A stretch of 64,000 nt of DNA from Thysanoteuthis rhombus (Eukaryota > Mollusca > Cephalopoda > Oegopsida > Thysanoteuthidae). Positions 1 to 11,680 of the stretch are shown here, in pieces. The notes under the pieces are model-generated. The model did no database searches and was not told the DNA's origin. It saw only the letters and a list, made by a program, of their open reading frames with translations. The stretch is taken from contig OY735224.1 of the NCBI GenBank assembly GCA_963457665.1, forward strand, positions 45,177,129 through 45,241,128. The letters are read 5' to 3'. Both the position numbers and the translations under genes were made by a program. Every line of letters begins with the position of its first letter. Position 1 is the first letter of the stretch.

Positions 1-239
1 TGATTGATGAATCTGTTACTCCTCACGACTATCATTGCAGTGATCACTAAAAATATCTGAATTGATTGAAAAAATCTTTTTAAAAAATGTGTGAATGCTA
101 ATTGGTACAAACCAAGGGACCAAATTAGGATAAACTTACATTTCAAATGGACTTCACAGAAAAACAAAAATCAAGGTGTGCACTACAAAACAGTTTGAAT
201 TTCAAACCTTCTAGCTCCATTAGTATTACCTGTACACGT

Positions 240-318
<79 letters not shown>

Positions 319-371
319 ATTACTTGAAAGCTGGAAAGCTACGTTGACAGCTTTTGTTAACAGTTGCTGAC
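1..371 (+). repeat. Element A copy, cut by window edge
   Basis: This is a copy of the commonest non-coding repeat of the window. It shares in order the blocks 'tgatcactaaaaatatctg', a 'taaacttacatttc' block, 'ccttctagctcc' and a terminal 'ttgacagcttttgttaacag'. The 5' terminus lies outside the window. A (TA)n tract replaces the 'acatacatagccagcc' stretch seen in the copy at 14742-15030. It has no coding capacity. Confidence 0.75.
243..316. repeat. (TA)n microsatellite inside element A
   Basis: An uninterrupted TA dinucleotide tract of about 74 bp follows 'cacgtgaca'. It sits at the position where other element A copies carry a short 'acatacata' motif, so it probably expanded from that seed. 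Confidence 0.95.
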
Positions 372-838
372 AAAAATAGTCATGGAAATAAAGATTCGAA
401 AGCCATGAATAAATACATTAGTGTCAGGATTTACAATAGGTTTACATTAAATGATACAAAGTTTCTGCTTGTTTTGTTCTTTTGTTGTTTTTGTTTTTGT
501 TTTTTTTTATTTTATCCTCGTGCACCAATAGCGAACACTGACAAATTCATTTGTTTATAGCTATTTTCAAACTACAGCCAAAGTCAGAGGCTAGAGTTGA
601 CTTCGTTCTCTCCCAACAACAACAACAACAACAACATCAACAATCCTTGCTCATTTAAAGGAGAAGGATTCTTCACCATTTCCCTGTCCCGTCACGTTAA
701 TCTTAACCAATGTACGAAAAATAATATTTTCTTGTCATGGTTTTTGAATCACAACCAAGTGATCGTTAGGTAGTTTTTTTTGCCGACTAAGCCAAATTAA
801 GTCATGTTTGACTATGCAGCAGCCACGCTCTCTCATTT

Positions 839-844
<6 letters not shown>
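372..844. other. No gene recognised
   Basis: AT-rich unique-looking sequence with a short (CAA)n run near 617-635. I see no splice-bounded exon or repeat that I can name. Confidence 0.5.
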
Positions 845-915
<71 letters not shown>

Positions 916-916
916 A
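845..916. repeat. (TC)n-(AT)n compound microsatellite
   Basis: About 52 bp of pure TC is followed directly by about 20 bp of AT and then a short GT run. The Arg/Glu-alternating reading frame across it is an artefact. Confidence 0.95.
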
Positions 917-2405
917 TGTGTGTGTGTGCCACTGAAAGCCAGATATAACTCTTCATAGCCACAGTCTTCCACGATTCGGGCACCTTCCTACAGAATAATC
1001 CGCCTTACTGCCCTGTGCAAGTTAAATGGTTCCATGAACAAGAAGAAAACTTCACGATATTGCATAAGTCATCAAACTCCTCATGTAAGGGTATTTCCTG
1101 ACAAGAGGTCCCTATCAACTAGTCAATATCCTGTTGTTAGACCACATCTACGTTTTTGAGTTATCCTGACACTTAATTTCTGAGCTGTACCCAACAAATC
1201 TGATCCCTTGGTTCAGATTCCATGATTTTTTTCTATGTTTTTGGCTTTGTTTTGGTTACCAACTGTCAAGAACTTTTAACAACTAAGTGACACGTGTTGT
1301 TTAAGCATCTTGAACTCGTAACCTCTCGATTTTATGGAAATGTTTTCTGAGCAATTAATGAGGATTATTTATTTATTTTATTTTATTTTTTTTTTGCAAT
1401 TGCGGTTTCATTCATTTCATAGGTAGAAGCCAAGATTATGCTCTTAACAACTTCCCGTTATCTCAATTCACAAATTTTTAATTTTGCAAATTCTATATCA
1501 AGCCCTTCTTTTATTCATTTTTTGAATAATTTTGTTGTATGTTCCGCGTTTTAGGGTGCAACCACTCAAATTTTCCGTGGCACTCCTCACTGCGTTCTGC
1601 AATCTCCTGAGCGTTTTCAGTATTTTTTCATGCTATTAGTAAATTTTGTAACGTTCCGAATTCAATTTGAAAATGTCATTGACCGGCTATGCCTAAGTAT
1701 CACCAATAAAAAGTACATAAAATCGTATGTTTGTCGGAAAGAAACATATGTATATACTTTGTAAATACTGTGCAACTGAGGATGTCATGAAAACTGTTTT
1801 TAAAGATAAATATTGTGAGAGATTCTGATACGAAATACATGAACATAGATGAATGTTCAAAATTTTGTTTTATAGTGAGTTCTTTTGAATTGAAAAATGT
1901 TACAGTTTTTATTGAAATTTCATTAGCTTGATAAAAAAATTGCCGTTTGATGCCGACTAGACTATGGCATGTCACAGCAATATTTAGGCGGGTCACATAG
2001 CAAAAGAAGATTGGGTTAACACTGAATTAGACCAACGAGTTCGCTCTGCAGAACTGCCAATACGTAATTTGCAATAGTTGAAAAACTATGATCATCCTCT
2101 AACAAGATCACAGAAAAAGCCTTTAAAGGTCTTGTAGAGTCCATATCTAATAAGGTAAGTGATGTTCCGATGGGATATGGAGGGCCAACACCCTATTGAG
2201 AAAATGGTCATGATGTTTTTGCTCACTAAATCATATATTCAAAGAAGATAGTTGTAAACTGAGCAGGTTATACTGTTAGATATATATTGATGGATGAAAT
2301 CATTGATGTGTTTATACAAATAGATCAACTGATTGATACGTAAATCAATCTCTTTTAATGCCCTGATATGATAATGTTTCAGCATGATTGTTTGTGATGT
2401 ATAAG

Positions 2406-2408
<3 letters not shown>
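917..2408. other. No gene or named repeat recognised
   Basis: Low-GC sequence with short T and A homopolymers. No open frame longer than about 100 codons, and none resembles a known protein. Confidence 0.5.

Positions 2409-2488
<80 letters not shown>
2409..2488. repeat. (AT)n-(GT)n compound microsatellite
   Basis: About 52 bp of AT passes directly into about 28 bp of GT. This compound layout recurs at 5480, 48569 and 54764, and on the other strand at 48058. Confidence 0.95.
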
Positions 2489-2490
<2 letters not shown>

Positions 2491-3189
2491 TGTTCCAATT
2501 TATATAAGTAGATATCCTTGTAGGTAGGGCTACAATATTACGAGATTATAAGTTACATTACATTTAATTCTCAACGATTAGTTTCTTGCAAAGGGTTAAA
2601 AGCAGTCTGCATTCGTCAGGTTAGATTTAATTCTGTTTGTAACTAATGTGACTGTTCATTCTGAGAACATGTTTATTTGTTTCTCTCTCTTCTCCCTTGC
2701 TTTGATTTTTTGATCTAAACAATGAAGTTGATCGAATTTGTCTGGGCATGGAGCCATTTATGCTGTTTTGTCGAATGCTATCAATTTTTATGCTATCATG
2801 GTTTGTGTCTGTTAAGATGTTTGTGCGTAATTCTCTTTTACCTTTTCCTTCTGTATGTTCTCTTATATATCATATGTTAAATCAACAATTTTATTCTGGT
2901 TAAAAATCCACCTTTCGTTATATTAGTACAAATATGTACTATTACCTGTATTTTCTGTATTTCTGTCCGTTGATCTTTTTTATTATTATTATTATTATTA
3001 TGTATACATATCTGAGGATAGCTGGACTGGTTTTGCTGAGACCTATGCTCAGCTGTGGGTGTATGGCAGACCATATCATAGGCAGGAAGTGATATTTAGA
3101 CCCATCTGAGAGTATGCATATAAATGTACACATAGGTACCTTTGTTCAAATAAATTCGTGTATATGTATATGTATATGCGTGCATATGA

Positions 3190-3192
<3 letters not shown>
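2489..3192. other. No gene recognised; short (ATT)n
   Basis: The stretch holds a 22-bp (ATT)n tract at 2980-3001. The rest is unassigned AT-rich sequence. Confidence 0.5.

Positions 3193-3259
<67 letters not shown>
3193..3259. repeat. (AT)n microsatellite
   Basis: A pure AT dinucleotide tract of about 67 bp. Confidence 0.95.
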
Positions 3260-3261
<2 letters not shown>

Positions 3262-3300
3262 TATCAATTAGAAACATTGAAAATCTTGTTGATGATGAAG

Positions 3301-3455
3301 AAATTGTTATTTCTCAATTGCATTTTGTTGGACAATGATCACTAAGATAATCAAATTTCTGGAAAAGTAGCTGACAGAAAGTGATCAATTTAGCATGAGC
3401 TTACATTGCAAAATGAACCCTGGTCTAAAAATGAATTCAATTTTTTTTAAAAAAC
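3301..3455 (+). repeat. Element A, partial copy
   Basis: The central blocks of element A are present in order: 'caatgatcactaagataa', then 'gatcaatttagcatgagc', then 'ttacattgcaaaatgaaccc'. The 3' half (the 'tctagctccattggtg' block) is absent. A SINE follows about 30 bp downstream. Confidence 0.65.
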
Positions 3456-3484
3456 TTTTTTTCTTGTCACAATGATGAGTGCAT

Positions 3485-3690
3485 CGCTACGTTGAAGTGA
3501 TTACCTTCGATGGCAGGTTCGATTCCTGCAGCAGCCCCACCCCCAATATCCTATGAAATGTTAATTCTATTCATGTTGTCTAAAATGAATGATACATAAA
3601 CTGTTTGATGACGGAAAATCATTTCATATAAGTTTTTATATAGTATAACACAATTTACAATTCATGTATATATCTATATACATGAATCTG
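3485..3690 (+). repeat. tRNA-derived SINE, family B
   Basis: The head carries a box B-like 'ggttcgattcc' just after 'ccttcgatggca' and a poor box A region. The body ('attctattcatgttgtc', 'gatgacggaaaatcatttc') is shared with copies at 63420-63667 (minus), 40552-40720 and 53215-53400. Shared head and body at four loci support a SINE and argue against a single tRNA pseudogene. Confidence 0.6.
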
Positions 3691-4464
3691 TGCATGGTTA
3701 TAAATATCTTTTTTTTACATCGATATGTGTATGTTTATGCAAAAAAACAAATAATTGTCTATGCAGGTTTATGCATACAAATCGTATGTCTGCCCATTGA
3801 AATTCATAAATATGTGGTTGTTTGTATGTAGATTTGTGTTTGTGTGTATGTGTGCAAGTGTGTGTGTGAGCATGTGTGTGAGCGTATATTTATGTTCACA
3901 AAATATCTTAGCAGAACAAAAAAAAATATAGACGGAACAAAATTTTCAGTGATTTCATACTTCACTTACATAAAATAGTTACCCAAGAAAAAAGTTCTTT
4001 TTTAATTTTTGGAAATCCAAATCAATGTGAGATTCAAACCATCCTGTTAATTGGTTAGTTTTTCGTTTGGTTTTTATTTTTTCACGTGAGGCTTTTATCT
4101 CAAAAGTTACAACAATTCTAAACTGGGCACTTTCGGCCATTTTCCTTAAGTACGGATGGACGTAAAGTTCATATTGCATGCTTGCTTTTATTCGATCTTA
4201 TTCTGTGTGAATTCTTTTATCTTATTTGTTTGATTTTTTTTTGACACCAAACACCTTGCACCATTTTTTAACACACGGATGGAGCCGTGCTTCTATCGAC
4301 ACGATGGTACTCGCTGCCCCTAAAACGGCTTGCAGCAAAACAAACACTTGATGCTGATTTCACTTCTCATCTTCTTAATGAAGGTGAAACAGTGTCGTAA
4401 GGCAAACATTTGAATAGCAAGAGAGAGTTGAAATCTGTACAAACAAATGAGTTTTCAATGCATA
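3691..4464. other. No gene recognised
   Basis: AT-rich sequence with degenerate GT-rich runs near 3838-3885. Nothing else identified. Confidence 0.5.
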
Positions 4465-4474
4465 CATATATATA

Positions 4475-4549
<75 letters not shown>

Positions 4550-4565
4550 TGCGAGTGTGTGTGTA

Positions 4566-4598
<33 letters not shown>

Positions 4599-4645
4599 AT
4601 ATATATATATGTATATATATATATGTGTGTGTGTATACATATATA

Positions 4646-4731
<86 letters not shown>
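4465..4731. repeat. Long compound (AT)n array
   Basis: Two pure AT blocks (about 4465-4546 and 4650-4731) flank a mixed core of TATC and TGTG units. This is one of the longest microsatellites in the window. The Tyr-Ile repeat frames across it are artefacts. Confidence 0.95.
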
Positions 4732-4734
<3 letters not shown>

Positions 4735-4837
4735 AACCCCCCGTCGTCTTCAGGTTTCATGCCAGCGCAATCATGAGGTAATGCTAAGGCCCTAATATGT
4801 CTATTCCTATACATATGCATACATATATGTATATAGA

Positions 4838-4840
<3 letters not shown>

Positions 4841-4881
<41 letters not shown>

Positions 4882-5190
4882 TATTTATATATGTGTGTGT
4901 ATGTGTGCATACATATACATGTGTGTATGTGTGCATGTACGCGTGTATACATACGTAAAATTTTCAATTTTCATGAATCTTTTAAATTGTATTTGATTTT
5001 ATAAATGTTTATTCGGTCGTCTACGGTGACAATTTTTATTAATTGTTATTCTGTATACGATACCTGCGTCAAATGATGTATACATTTTTTAATAACAGGA
5101 CAACATTTCAAATAGAGTTCAAAATCATATAACGCAATTCGTAACCATTCTTGTAGTATTACCTATCTATTTGTAAATAATTTATACATA

Positions 5191-5241
<51 letters not shown>
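4841..5241. repeat. Two (AT)n tracts in AT-rich sequence
   Basis: Pure AT lies at about 4841-4877 and 5197-5241. The spacer contains short TGTGTATG-like runs and unassigned AT-rich DNA. Confidence 0.9.
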
Positions 5242-5245
<4 letters not shown>

Positions 5246-5479
5246 TTTTATACATATATATACATAATTTCAACAGATGAAACTACAAGAATATTATGTG
5301 CATATGGAATTTTAATTCATTTCCTGAATTTCCATAATAGGTTTTAGTGAGGATTTATCAAGAGTGGAAAAAGGAATATTTAATTTTGTACATGTTGTGT
5401 GTGACTATGATACCATTTCCGACCGACTGACGTGCGGCATAGAATTAAAATGTCATTCCCAGATCGGAAAAGAGTAGAA

Positions 5480-5485
5480 CATATA

Positions 5486-5573
<88 letters not shown>
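5480..5573. repeat. (AT)n-(GT)n compound microsatellite
   Basis: About 55 bp of AT is followed directly by about 39 bp of GT, then degenerate GTGCGT units. The next 300 bp have no recognised content. Confidence 0.95.
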
Positions 5574-5576
<3 letters not shown>

Positions 5577-5873
5577 GTGTGCGTGTGTGCACGTGTGGTT
5601 ATACAATTATATAGATGTATAATCAATAGGTCTTTGTGTGAAGATAAGGTTGAATTAAAACAAAGATTTCCTTGGTTTTTGTAAGAAAAACACGAGAATA
5701 AGAACATGACAAGAAATAACCAGAACAGACAGAAATCACGTGAGATAAGACCAAAGAAGATATAACAGGAAGTAACCAAGTACGAATAGGATTTTAGATA
5801 AGAATAAATAGTTTGAACGTTACATTTTTTAAAACACAATCAATAAAAAGAGATGTGAAGGTTTATCTCGAAG

Positions 5874-6198
5874 GTGCAATGTAGCAAAGCGGTCAAGGGG
5901 GTGTTACGTTGCCAAGACTTTCAGGAAACGCACTGTGGCCGAACGATGAAGGAGGTGGAATAAGGCCAAATTTGGAGGAGTGAGCGAATTGGTCGGGCAA
6001 TTCGGGAAGCGTGATATGGTCGAGCTGTCTATGAGATGAGATGTGGTCAAAAAAGTGCGATGCAGTTGAGAGGATGCGAGATGCTATGTGCCCAAGTGGT
6101 TAAAGAGGTACAATTAGGACTGAGCTTCTAAGGATGTGCGACGTGGCCAACCGTTACGGAAGATGGAGTTGGCAAGCCGGGTTCAAACTCTGCCTGGG
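5874..6198 (+). repeat. SINE-like head with repeated box A motifs (family C)
   Basis: The stretch contains about eight diverged copies of a short 'gtgcgatgtggccaagyggt'-like motif, starting near 5874, 5929, 5980, 6009, 6033, 6055, 6080 and 6136. The clearest are 'gtgcccaagtggttaa' and 'gcgacgtggccaaccgtta'. These resemble the D-arm/box A of a Leu- or Ser-type tRNA. Only one box B-like site, 'gggttcaaactc', is present at about 6178-6190. A pol III-type head whose 5' half was tandemly amplified is the simplest reading. The body continues downstream ('tgctcactcagcaaaa'). Confidence 0.5.
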
Positions 6199-6734
6199 AA
6201 AATTTGTGCTCACTCAGCAAAAAATACCCTTGGGAATGGGATGCATCTACCCATTCGCTCTGTTAACATGTCTTGGACTTGTGTGTAAGGGTTAGGCCTA
6301 TCACTCCAACATCTTACGACATTGAGGTAGGCCAATGCCAAATAACTGAAAAAGGGTGTATTGCTCAGTGTTATCAATTTAGATGTAGTCGAGTTTAGTC
6401 CTTTGCCCGGAGTTAGCAATTTAGAAGTTTCTTTATTTAAATCCAGATGATTTCTGAAACATGTAGATGTCTGGGATTGCTATTTAAACGATTTTGATAA
6501 AATAGGTAACTCTTTGAAGAATCTAAATGTTATTCTTTACTGGGAAAAAATCTGAAATAGAGTAGACGGACTCACATCTACTGAGATTTGAATTCTTTGG
6601 AATCTAAATGTTACTAAAAACAAACTTAAAATATGACCCTAAAAGCTTGTTTTTTGTTGTTTTTTTCTGTTGTTTTTCGTTCCAGATGCTAATTCTTAAA
6701 AACAGTAATATTTATTTACCTAATAAGGAATAAA
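6199..6734. other. Probable SINE C body, then unassigned
   Basis: The first 150-200 bp after the box B-like site are probably the SINE body. The rest shows a repeated 'gaatctaaatgttact'-like phrase near 6520 and 6600 but no gene. Confidence 0.35.
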
Positions 6735-6880
6735 TACTAGAATTCTCAGCGTTCTGACTCCATTGGTGCGATCTGCACACATACATACATACATACATAC
6801 ATACATAGCCACCCTAGTAGACAGAAAGAATCACCTGAAAACTGAAGAGACCAATGTTGACTGTTTTCATTGACAGTTTT
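6735..6880 (+). repeat. Element A, 3' part, with (CATA)n
   Basis: The 3' blocks are present in order: 'ctgactccattggtgcg', a (CATA)n run at 6779-6807, 'catagccaccctag', 'cctgaaaactgaagag' and terminal 'ttgacagtttttaag'. The run again sits at the 'acatacata' seed. A short purine run (6881-6910) follows the 3' terminus. Confidence 0.7.
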
Positions 6881-6954
6881 TAAGAAGAAAGAGAAGAAAG
6901 AGAAGAACGTACCTTCATGATTAATGATTTAACAACCGGTAGGGTCAAAGAGTG

Positions 6955-7705
6955 AAGTCCGGTAAAAAAATCCTTTGAAGAATATCTGCAGAAAAACCTC
7001 TATGATTTCAAATCGATGCTAATTTAACTGAACAATGAAAGCCAAAAAGCAGGCTTTCGCAAGAACATCAACAAGGCAAAAGTCATGTACAACAAACAAT
7101 TTAGATTAAAACGCACAACGATAAAAATCAAAACAGCAAAGCTGGACGTAGAAAATCTTAAAATCTACCTTGGACAACGAGTCTTCATGACATCCTCTAA
7201 AAAAAATCAAGAGAAAAATAATCCTCTGATAGCAAGCTTTCGGTAGAGCAAGCTCAATCTTCAAAAACAAGAAAATCCCATTAGTCCTAAAGAGAAGAAA
7301 ATACAACCGATGCTCTCTCCCAATAGTCACCAGTGGAGCTGAAACATGGAACCTAACCAAGAGACTGATCCTCAAGTGTGAATAGAAGAGATTCATGCTT
7401 AACATCACATGAAGAGATCACAGGAGAGCACTGTATATTAGAGGGAAACCATTTTGAAACACAAATGATAATGGACTGATTTTGTTGTGAGAATGTCAGA
7501 CAACCGATGGACATCACAACTCCCAGCACGGATCGCCAGAGATCAAATGCCGAACTATGGCCAGGATACTATAAGGAAGCGAGATGGACTGGATAGGTTC
7601 AGAAAATATTGCTCTGCAACACCGAAGATAGAGAGATGCAGCGAATCCTGGGAAAGGTCGATGTCCAGCGAACGACAATAAAAGACTGATGAAGATGATG
7701 ATGTT
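6955..7705 (+). pseudogene. LINE-1 fragment, C-terminal part, broken
   Basis: This is a 5'-truncated, stop-ridden remnant of the C-terminal region of a non-LTR retrotransposon polyprotein. Frames joined by eye give 'NKAKVMYNKQ', 'IYLGQ' near 7160, a 'TSGAETWNLTKR' phrase near 7330 and 'DNRWTSQLPA' near 7500. It ends in the 'WERSMSSERQ' block just before a (GATGAT) tail at 7686-7702. The order and wording match the region downstream of reverse transcriptase in endonuclease-reverse transcriptase LINEs. The clade is probably RTE-like, but I cannot settle it. It starts about 75 bp after an element A copy. It cannot encode a working protein. Confidence 0.7.
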
Positions 7706-8855
7706 CAGAACGAATTTTATTCATGACACCACGGGTGTTTTTGTCGGGAAAACATCTAGAACGTTATTTAAAAAAATAGTAAAAAAACATCAAGAAAAAT
7801 CTAAATCATTTAGGATCTACCTTATATTTAAAAACGCGCCAGAATAAGGGCCCCAAAAGGTCAAAAACGACTTTTTCCATTGAATCAAAATTAAACATTT
7901 TTACTCACAGTGTGGCCAAGAGCTCTGGAACACAAAAAAACGCATAAATACACAAACACATACACACACGCATTTATAGAAAAGCTACATTCCTTCAACA
8001 GCTTCAATGGCAATGATTGTTTAACTAGCGCATCTATAGACTGATTTTCAACTTTCTTCTCTCCCAAAAGAGGACAGAGAAACAATATGCGACTCATCTA
8101 CCAAACTCTGATCTAACATGACGTATACACGACGAGGGGACGACACGAGGTATGTTATACCTTTTTCATTTTTTAAACTTTTTTTTTCGGACAACCGAAC
8201 TCATTCGCCTTGCATTTTCGTGTATCACGCTGCGTTCCAGTCGATCCATTCTACAGCCTTCCTCGGGTTTAATATCAGTATATAAAGAGGGTACTGTCCC
8301 TCCAGTAATAGTGGAAACATTTTCTTAAAATCATTCCTATTTTAAACATCAAAGTGTGTACATCAGATTGCAGATATTTTCAACTTTCAATATCTGCGAC
8401 GTCCAGCTGAATAAATCAGCCTACATGCTAATGTATGAAGGGTTTTTTGACTTTCCTGGCTCTGTAACAGTCTTCCCCTCTATCATATGGACTACTGCCC
8501 AGAGAAAGTAGGTTTCACTATTTTCCCTCAAGGATTTTCCGGTTAATCTTTGCCGTGTGTCCCTCGTCAGATTTCAAGGGGACTGCACTTTTCTCCCTTG
8601 TTCGGTACACAACGGTTATTCCACACTATTTGATTGAAGAACCCCCTACAATTTTTACAAACGGATAGTACACCTGAGAAAGGTCGTTGAATGGATCAGC
8701 CGAATGATTCATTGAATAATAGAAATTCTTCATTTTAGAGATACTAGGGAAAATAATAAAAAAATTATCGATGGAAAAATTGATGTCCATATAATAGTAT
8801 AACTTACCTGATGGTTTTGTTTTTTTATGTCAGATCCCTAAAAAAATAATTCACC
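7706..8855. other. No gene recognised
   Basis: AT-rich sequence with no recognisable exon. A GC-richer patch lies around 8130-8290, and I could not assign it to a family. Confidence 0.45.
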
Positions 8856-9345
8856 TCATTCCAAAACGTCATTGGAAACCTCCAGATATATCGTGTGGAC
8901 AAACATGACCAAGTAGATGAAAAACAATGGAAAATTTTTAAAAATACCATGATCAGTCCAAACATTCACTCGCTTCTGTCTCATTCTATGGCCCAACCTT
9001 CCAAAACGTTTCATCGAAACCCATGGAGGACATTACAAAATGTGGACAGTCATGAGTGAATGCATTGATGTATGAAAGATGATTGAAAAATATCTTTCAA
9101 TCGGACACGAATTTTCAGGAATATCCTAAAGTTGAGTCATATCCCATTTAGCTCAGGGTTCATCTTTTTTCAAAATTTCAGCGCAGTTCATTGCGAAAAT
9201 CTTGAGATACAGTTTTCAAAAGTCATAGACTGATTCATGGGTATTTTACAAATGGAAAAAAATATCTTTCAAGGCGAATGATATTCGTGGATCAATCCGA
9301 AAATTTGATCACTTCCTCCTCATTTCATGTCCAATCTTTCAGCTG
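8856..9345 (+). repeat. Degenerate tandem repeat, 140-170 bp units
   Basis: Three diverged units start near 8860, 9001 and 9170. Each begins with a 'ccaaaacgtttcatcgaaa'-type phrase. Each continues through a 'gatgaaaaa..tatctttcaa' phrase and ends with a 'cctcatttcatg.cca' phrase. A related single unit lies near 12480-12710. Both loci run directly into an (AT)n tract. Confidence 0.5.
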
Positions 9346-9353
9346 AATATATA

Positions 9354-9424
<71 letters not shown>
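9346..9424. repeat. (AT)n microsatellite
   Basis: About 75 bp of almost pure AT at the 3' end of the tandem repeat. Confidence 0.95.
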
Positions 9425-9427
<3 letters not shown>

Positions 9428-10009
9428 ACTTTGTTAGTAGCGGTGAACATAGTGTAATGGGAAGAAAAATTTACACGAGATAAAATGTTTTGCTCACGGA
9501 AAACATTTTATTTTAATTAAGATAAAAAGCTGAAAATTTTGTTATCTAAGAATAATTCAGGAAAAGCATGAACATTTTTTTGTATCGTTGAAAAATGAAA
9601 TGATGTGTCAATAATGATATTTTGGTATTGAACACATCTAAAGAAAAGACGTAGATGTATGTGCGTGTGTGTGTGTGTGTGTGCTGCATCTATATCAATC
9701 ATTCCTAGAGCATCATTCACCATCAAATACCTTAAATCATCTACATCAAACGCACACCATACCTCGTCAAAAAATTAAAACCCTGCGTAGGAGCACATAA
9801 ATATATCGATCGGTTCGTAACCTAATTATGGAACAAACTATTCTACATGGCTAGTATGTATTCTTTTATCATAATTCCTTTCCTTGTCAATGTCCTTAAT
9901 CATTTGAACAATCTTTTTTTCTGTGAAAATTTTAGATAAACCTTCAGATAGAAATTAAGCTAATAACTCTGTCACACTACGGATATTTGATCTAAACTCA
10001 TATACACAC
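9425..10009. other. No gene recognised; short (GT)n
   Basis: It contains a (GT)n run at about 9664-9683 and otherwise unassigned AT-rich DNA. Confidence 0.5.
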
Positions 10010-10051
10010 ACTATACACACACACACACACACACACACATGTATATATATG

Positions 10052-10129
<78 letters not shown>

Positions 10130-10160
10130 CGTGTGTGTGTGTATATATGGAGAGAGAGAG
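10010..10160. repeat. Compound (AC)n/(AT)n/(GT)n/(GA)n microsatellite
   Basis: Successive AC, AT, GT and GA dinucleotide blocks. The GA block abuts the foldback at 10161. Confidence 0.9.
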
Positions 10161-10324
10161 AGTAAATTTAATATTACTAGGAATTTATCGGTTCAAAGCA
10201 GTGTAAGCTAACTTGTCTCACTCCACCGAGATTTTTTTAATTTGAATTTAAAAATCTCAGCAGAGTGAAAAAAAGTAGCTTAAACCGTCATAAACTGATA
10301 TATTCCTAGCAATATTAAATTAAC
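10161..10324. repeat. 164-bp foldback (MITE-like hairpin)
   Basis: The left arm (about 10161-10241) and the reverse complement of the right arm (about 10244-10324) match along almost their whole length. The outer 24 positions of each arm differ at two places ('agtaaatttaatatta' against 'agttaatttaatattg'). The inner 'gagattttt' pair closes a loop of only a few bases. Overall arm identity by eye is about 75-80%. There is no coding sequence. A foldback transposon of the MITE kind is most likely. If transcribed, the stem would resemble a small-RNA precursor. Confidence 0.75.
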
Positions 10325-10837
10325 TTCGTTACAATACTTGAAAGTATTGAATACTTTAAAAATTGAGAATAGAGAAATTACAAAATGAATTACATATATA
10401 CCACTTTCTGGTTTGTACAGACATACATATATATTTATGTATATGTTCGTATGAGAATGAAATGACAATATTAGAGAGCAAAGCTGTACCGAGGATTTCC
10501 TCGATTCTTGATAAAGCCAGCGTTGGCTCAACGTTGAAATTAGATAACAGAAATCATTTCTACAACATGTCATTTTGATATCCTCTTTTCACTCTCATAT
10601 TGTCGGGAAACCATTCCTCACAGTTATACCGGTCATATAAACGTATGTACGTCAATAAGCCAGGAGTTATTGATGAAAAAACGTCTATTTTTTAAAAGAA
10701 ATTATTTATTGTTCGACAGACACCGAATAGAATTCAGTTAATAACTATGTGACATGCAACAAGTCCATTGATCAATTCTTTTATATACGTAAATATAAAT
10801 ACGTATGTGTATATGCGAAAGTGTGTGTTTGCTAGAT
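10325..10837. other. No gene recognised
   Basis: Unassigned AT-rich sequence. Short open frames on both strands show no protein-like composition. Confidence 0.5.
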
Positions 10838-11250
10838 CCAAAACTGTTAACAAAAGTTTATCCAGTGCGACCAGCTCGCTTGCTGGTTGTATAAAGCATA
10901 CAACACGCGCCACTCCAGCTAAAGGGCTGAAATTTTAAACATTTACTCTTTATTATGTCAGTAATTTTTTTTTTCAAAAATACTCCTTTTAAATAAGATT
11001 TTACGAGAGGTTTGAGTCGTCACGAGAGTTTATGCAAAATAGATTCTTTATTTATTGTCCCATGTGCTTGTTGGGTTGATTTTTTTCTACTTCAGACATT
11101 TCTGGTGATCACCGTTTTACAAAAGTGAGAGAAATAGGTTATTCATTGATCAAACCCTTTTTGACGTTTTAATCGGCCAGCCATAACACGGAATGCTGTG
11201 AAAAAAATCATTGGCCACACGACAGTTTCTATTGGTTGATTAACCAGACC
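10838..11250 (-). repeat. Element A, near full length
   Basis: Read on the minus strand it starts 'ggttaatcaaccaatagaaa' and continues 'ctgtcgtgtggccaatg'. It then has the 'ggtgatcacc' block and ends 'cttttgttaacagttttgg'. The terminal 'aatagaaactgtc' and 'gttaacagtttt' are roughly inverse to each other. The tetranucleotide seed region reads 'gtatgctttatacaacc', so no microsatellite grew here. Confidence 0.75.
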
Positions 11251-11557
11251 TCGTCTATCGAGGCTTCATGGAATCTTTTTTTTTTTTGCGCTATTTGAAA
11301 TTCTGTTATTATTCCGATAAAGCTAGTTACGCTTTTATCTCTACACCTTATCAGAAAATGGATCTTAATAACAAAATTATCAAATTCAAAAATACGTTAT
11401 GACGTCTACAAGTAAACAATTCGTCTACACATATCATATTTTTCATTTAATTTCATTTTTCAAAAGAGATTGTTACAAACCTCTGTCTGTTACTGAGTTT
11501 CACTTTATCTTAAATTCCCAGCGGTACGTCTTTGAGATATAGCAGTATTAAGAAATA

Positions 11558-11680
11558 CCAGGGATAGTTTTTTGTATTGAAATATTTGATTAATGTTTGG
11601 CAGGGATTAGTTTTGCGTCGGAACATTTAAATTATTTTTAGCTGGGGTGGATTTTTCATCGAAATATTTCAACTTGCAGC
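11558..11680 (+). repeat. Short minisatellite, about 40-bp units
   Basis: Three degenerate units start near 11558, 11599 and 11642. Each has a G-rich start ('cagggat'/'tggggtgg'), a T run, and then 'cgaaatattt'/'ggaacattta'. Two G-rich partial units follow to about 11720. Confidence 0.5.

Noticed and set aside
4447-4795. Tyr-Ile and Cys-Val repeat proteins across (AT)n and (GT)n
   Set aside because: Dinucleotide repeats have no stop codon in these frames. The same happens at every microsatellite in the window.
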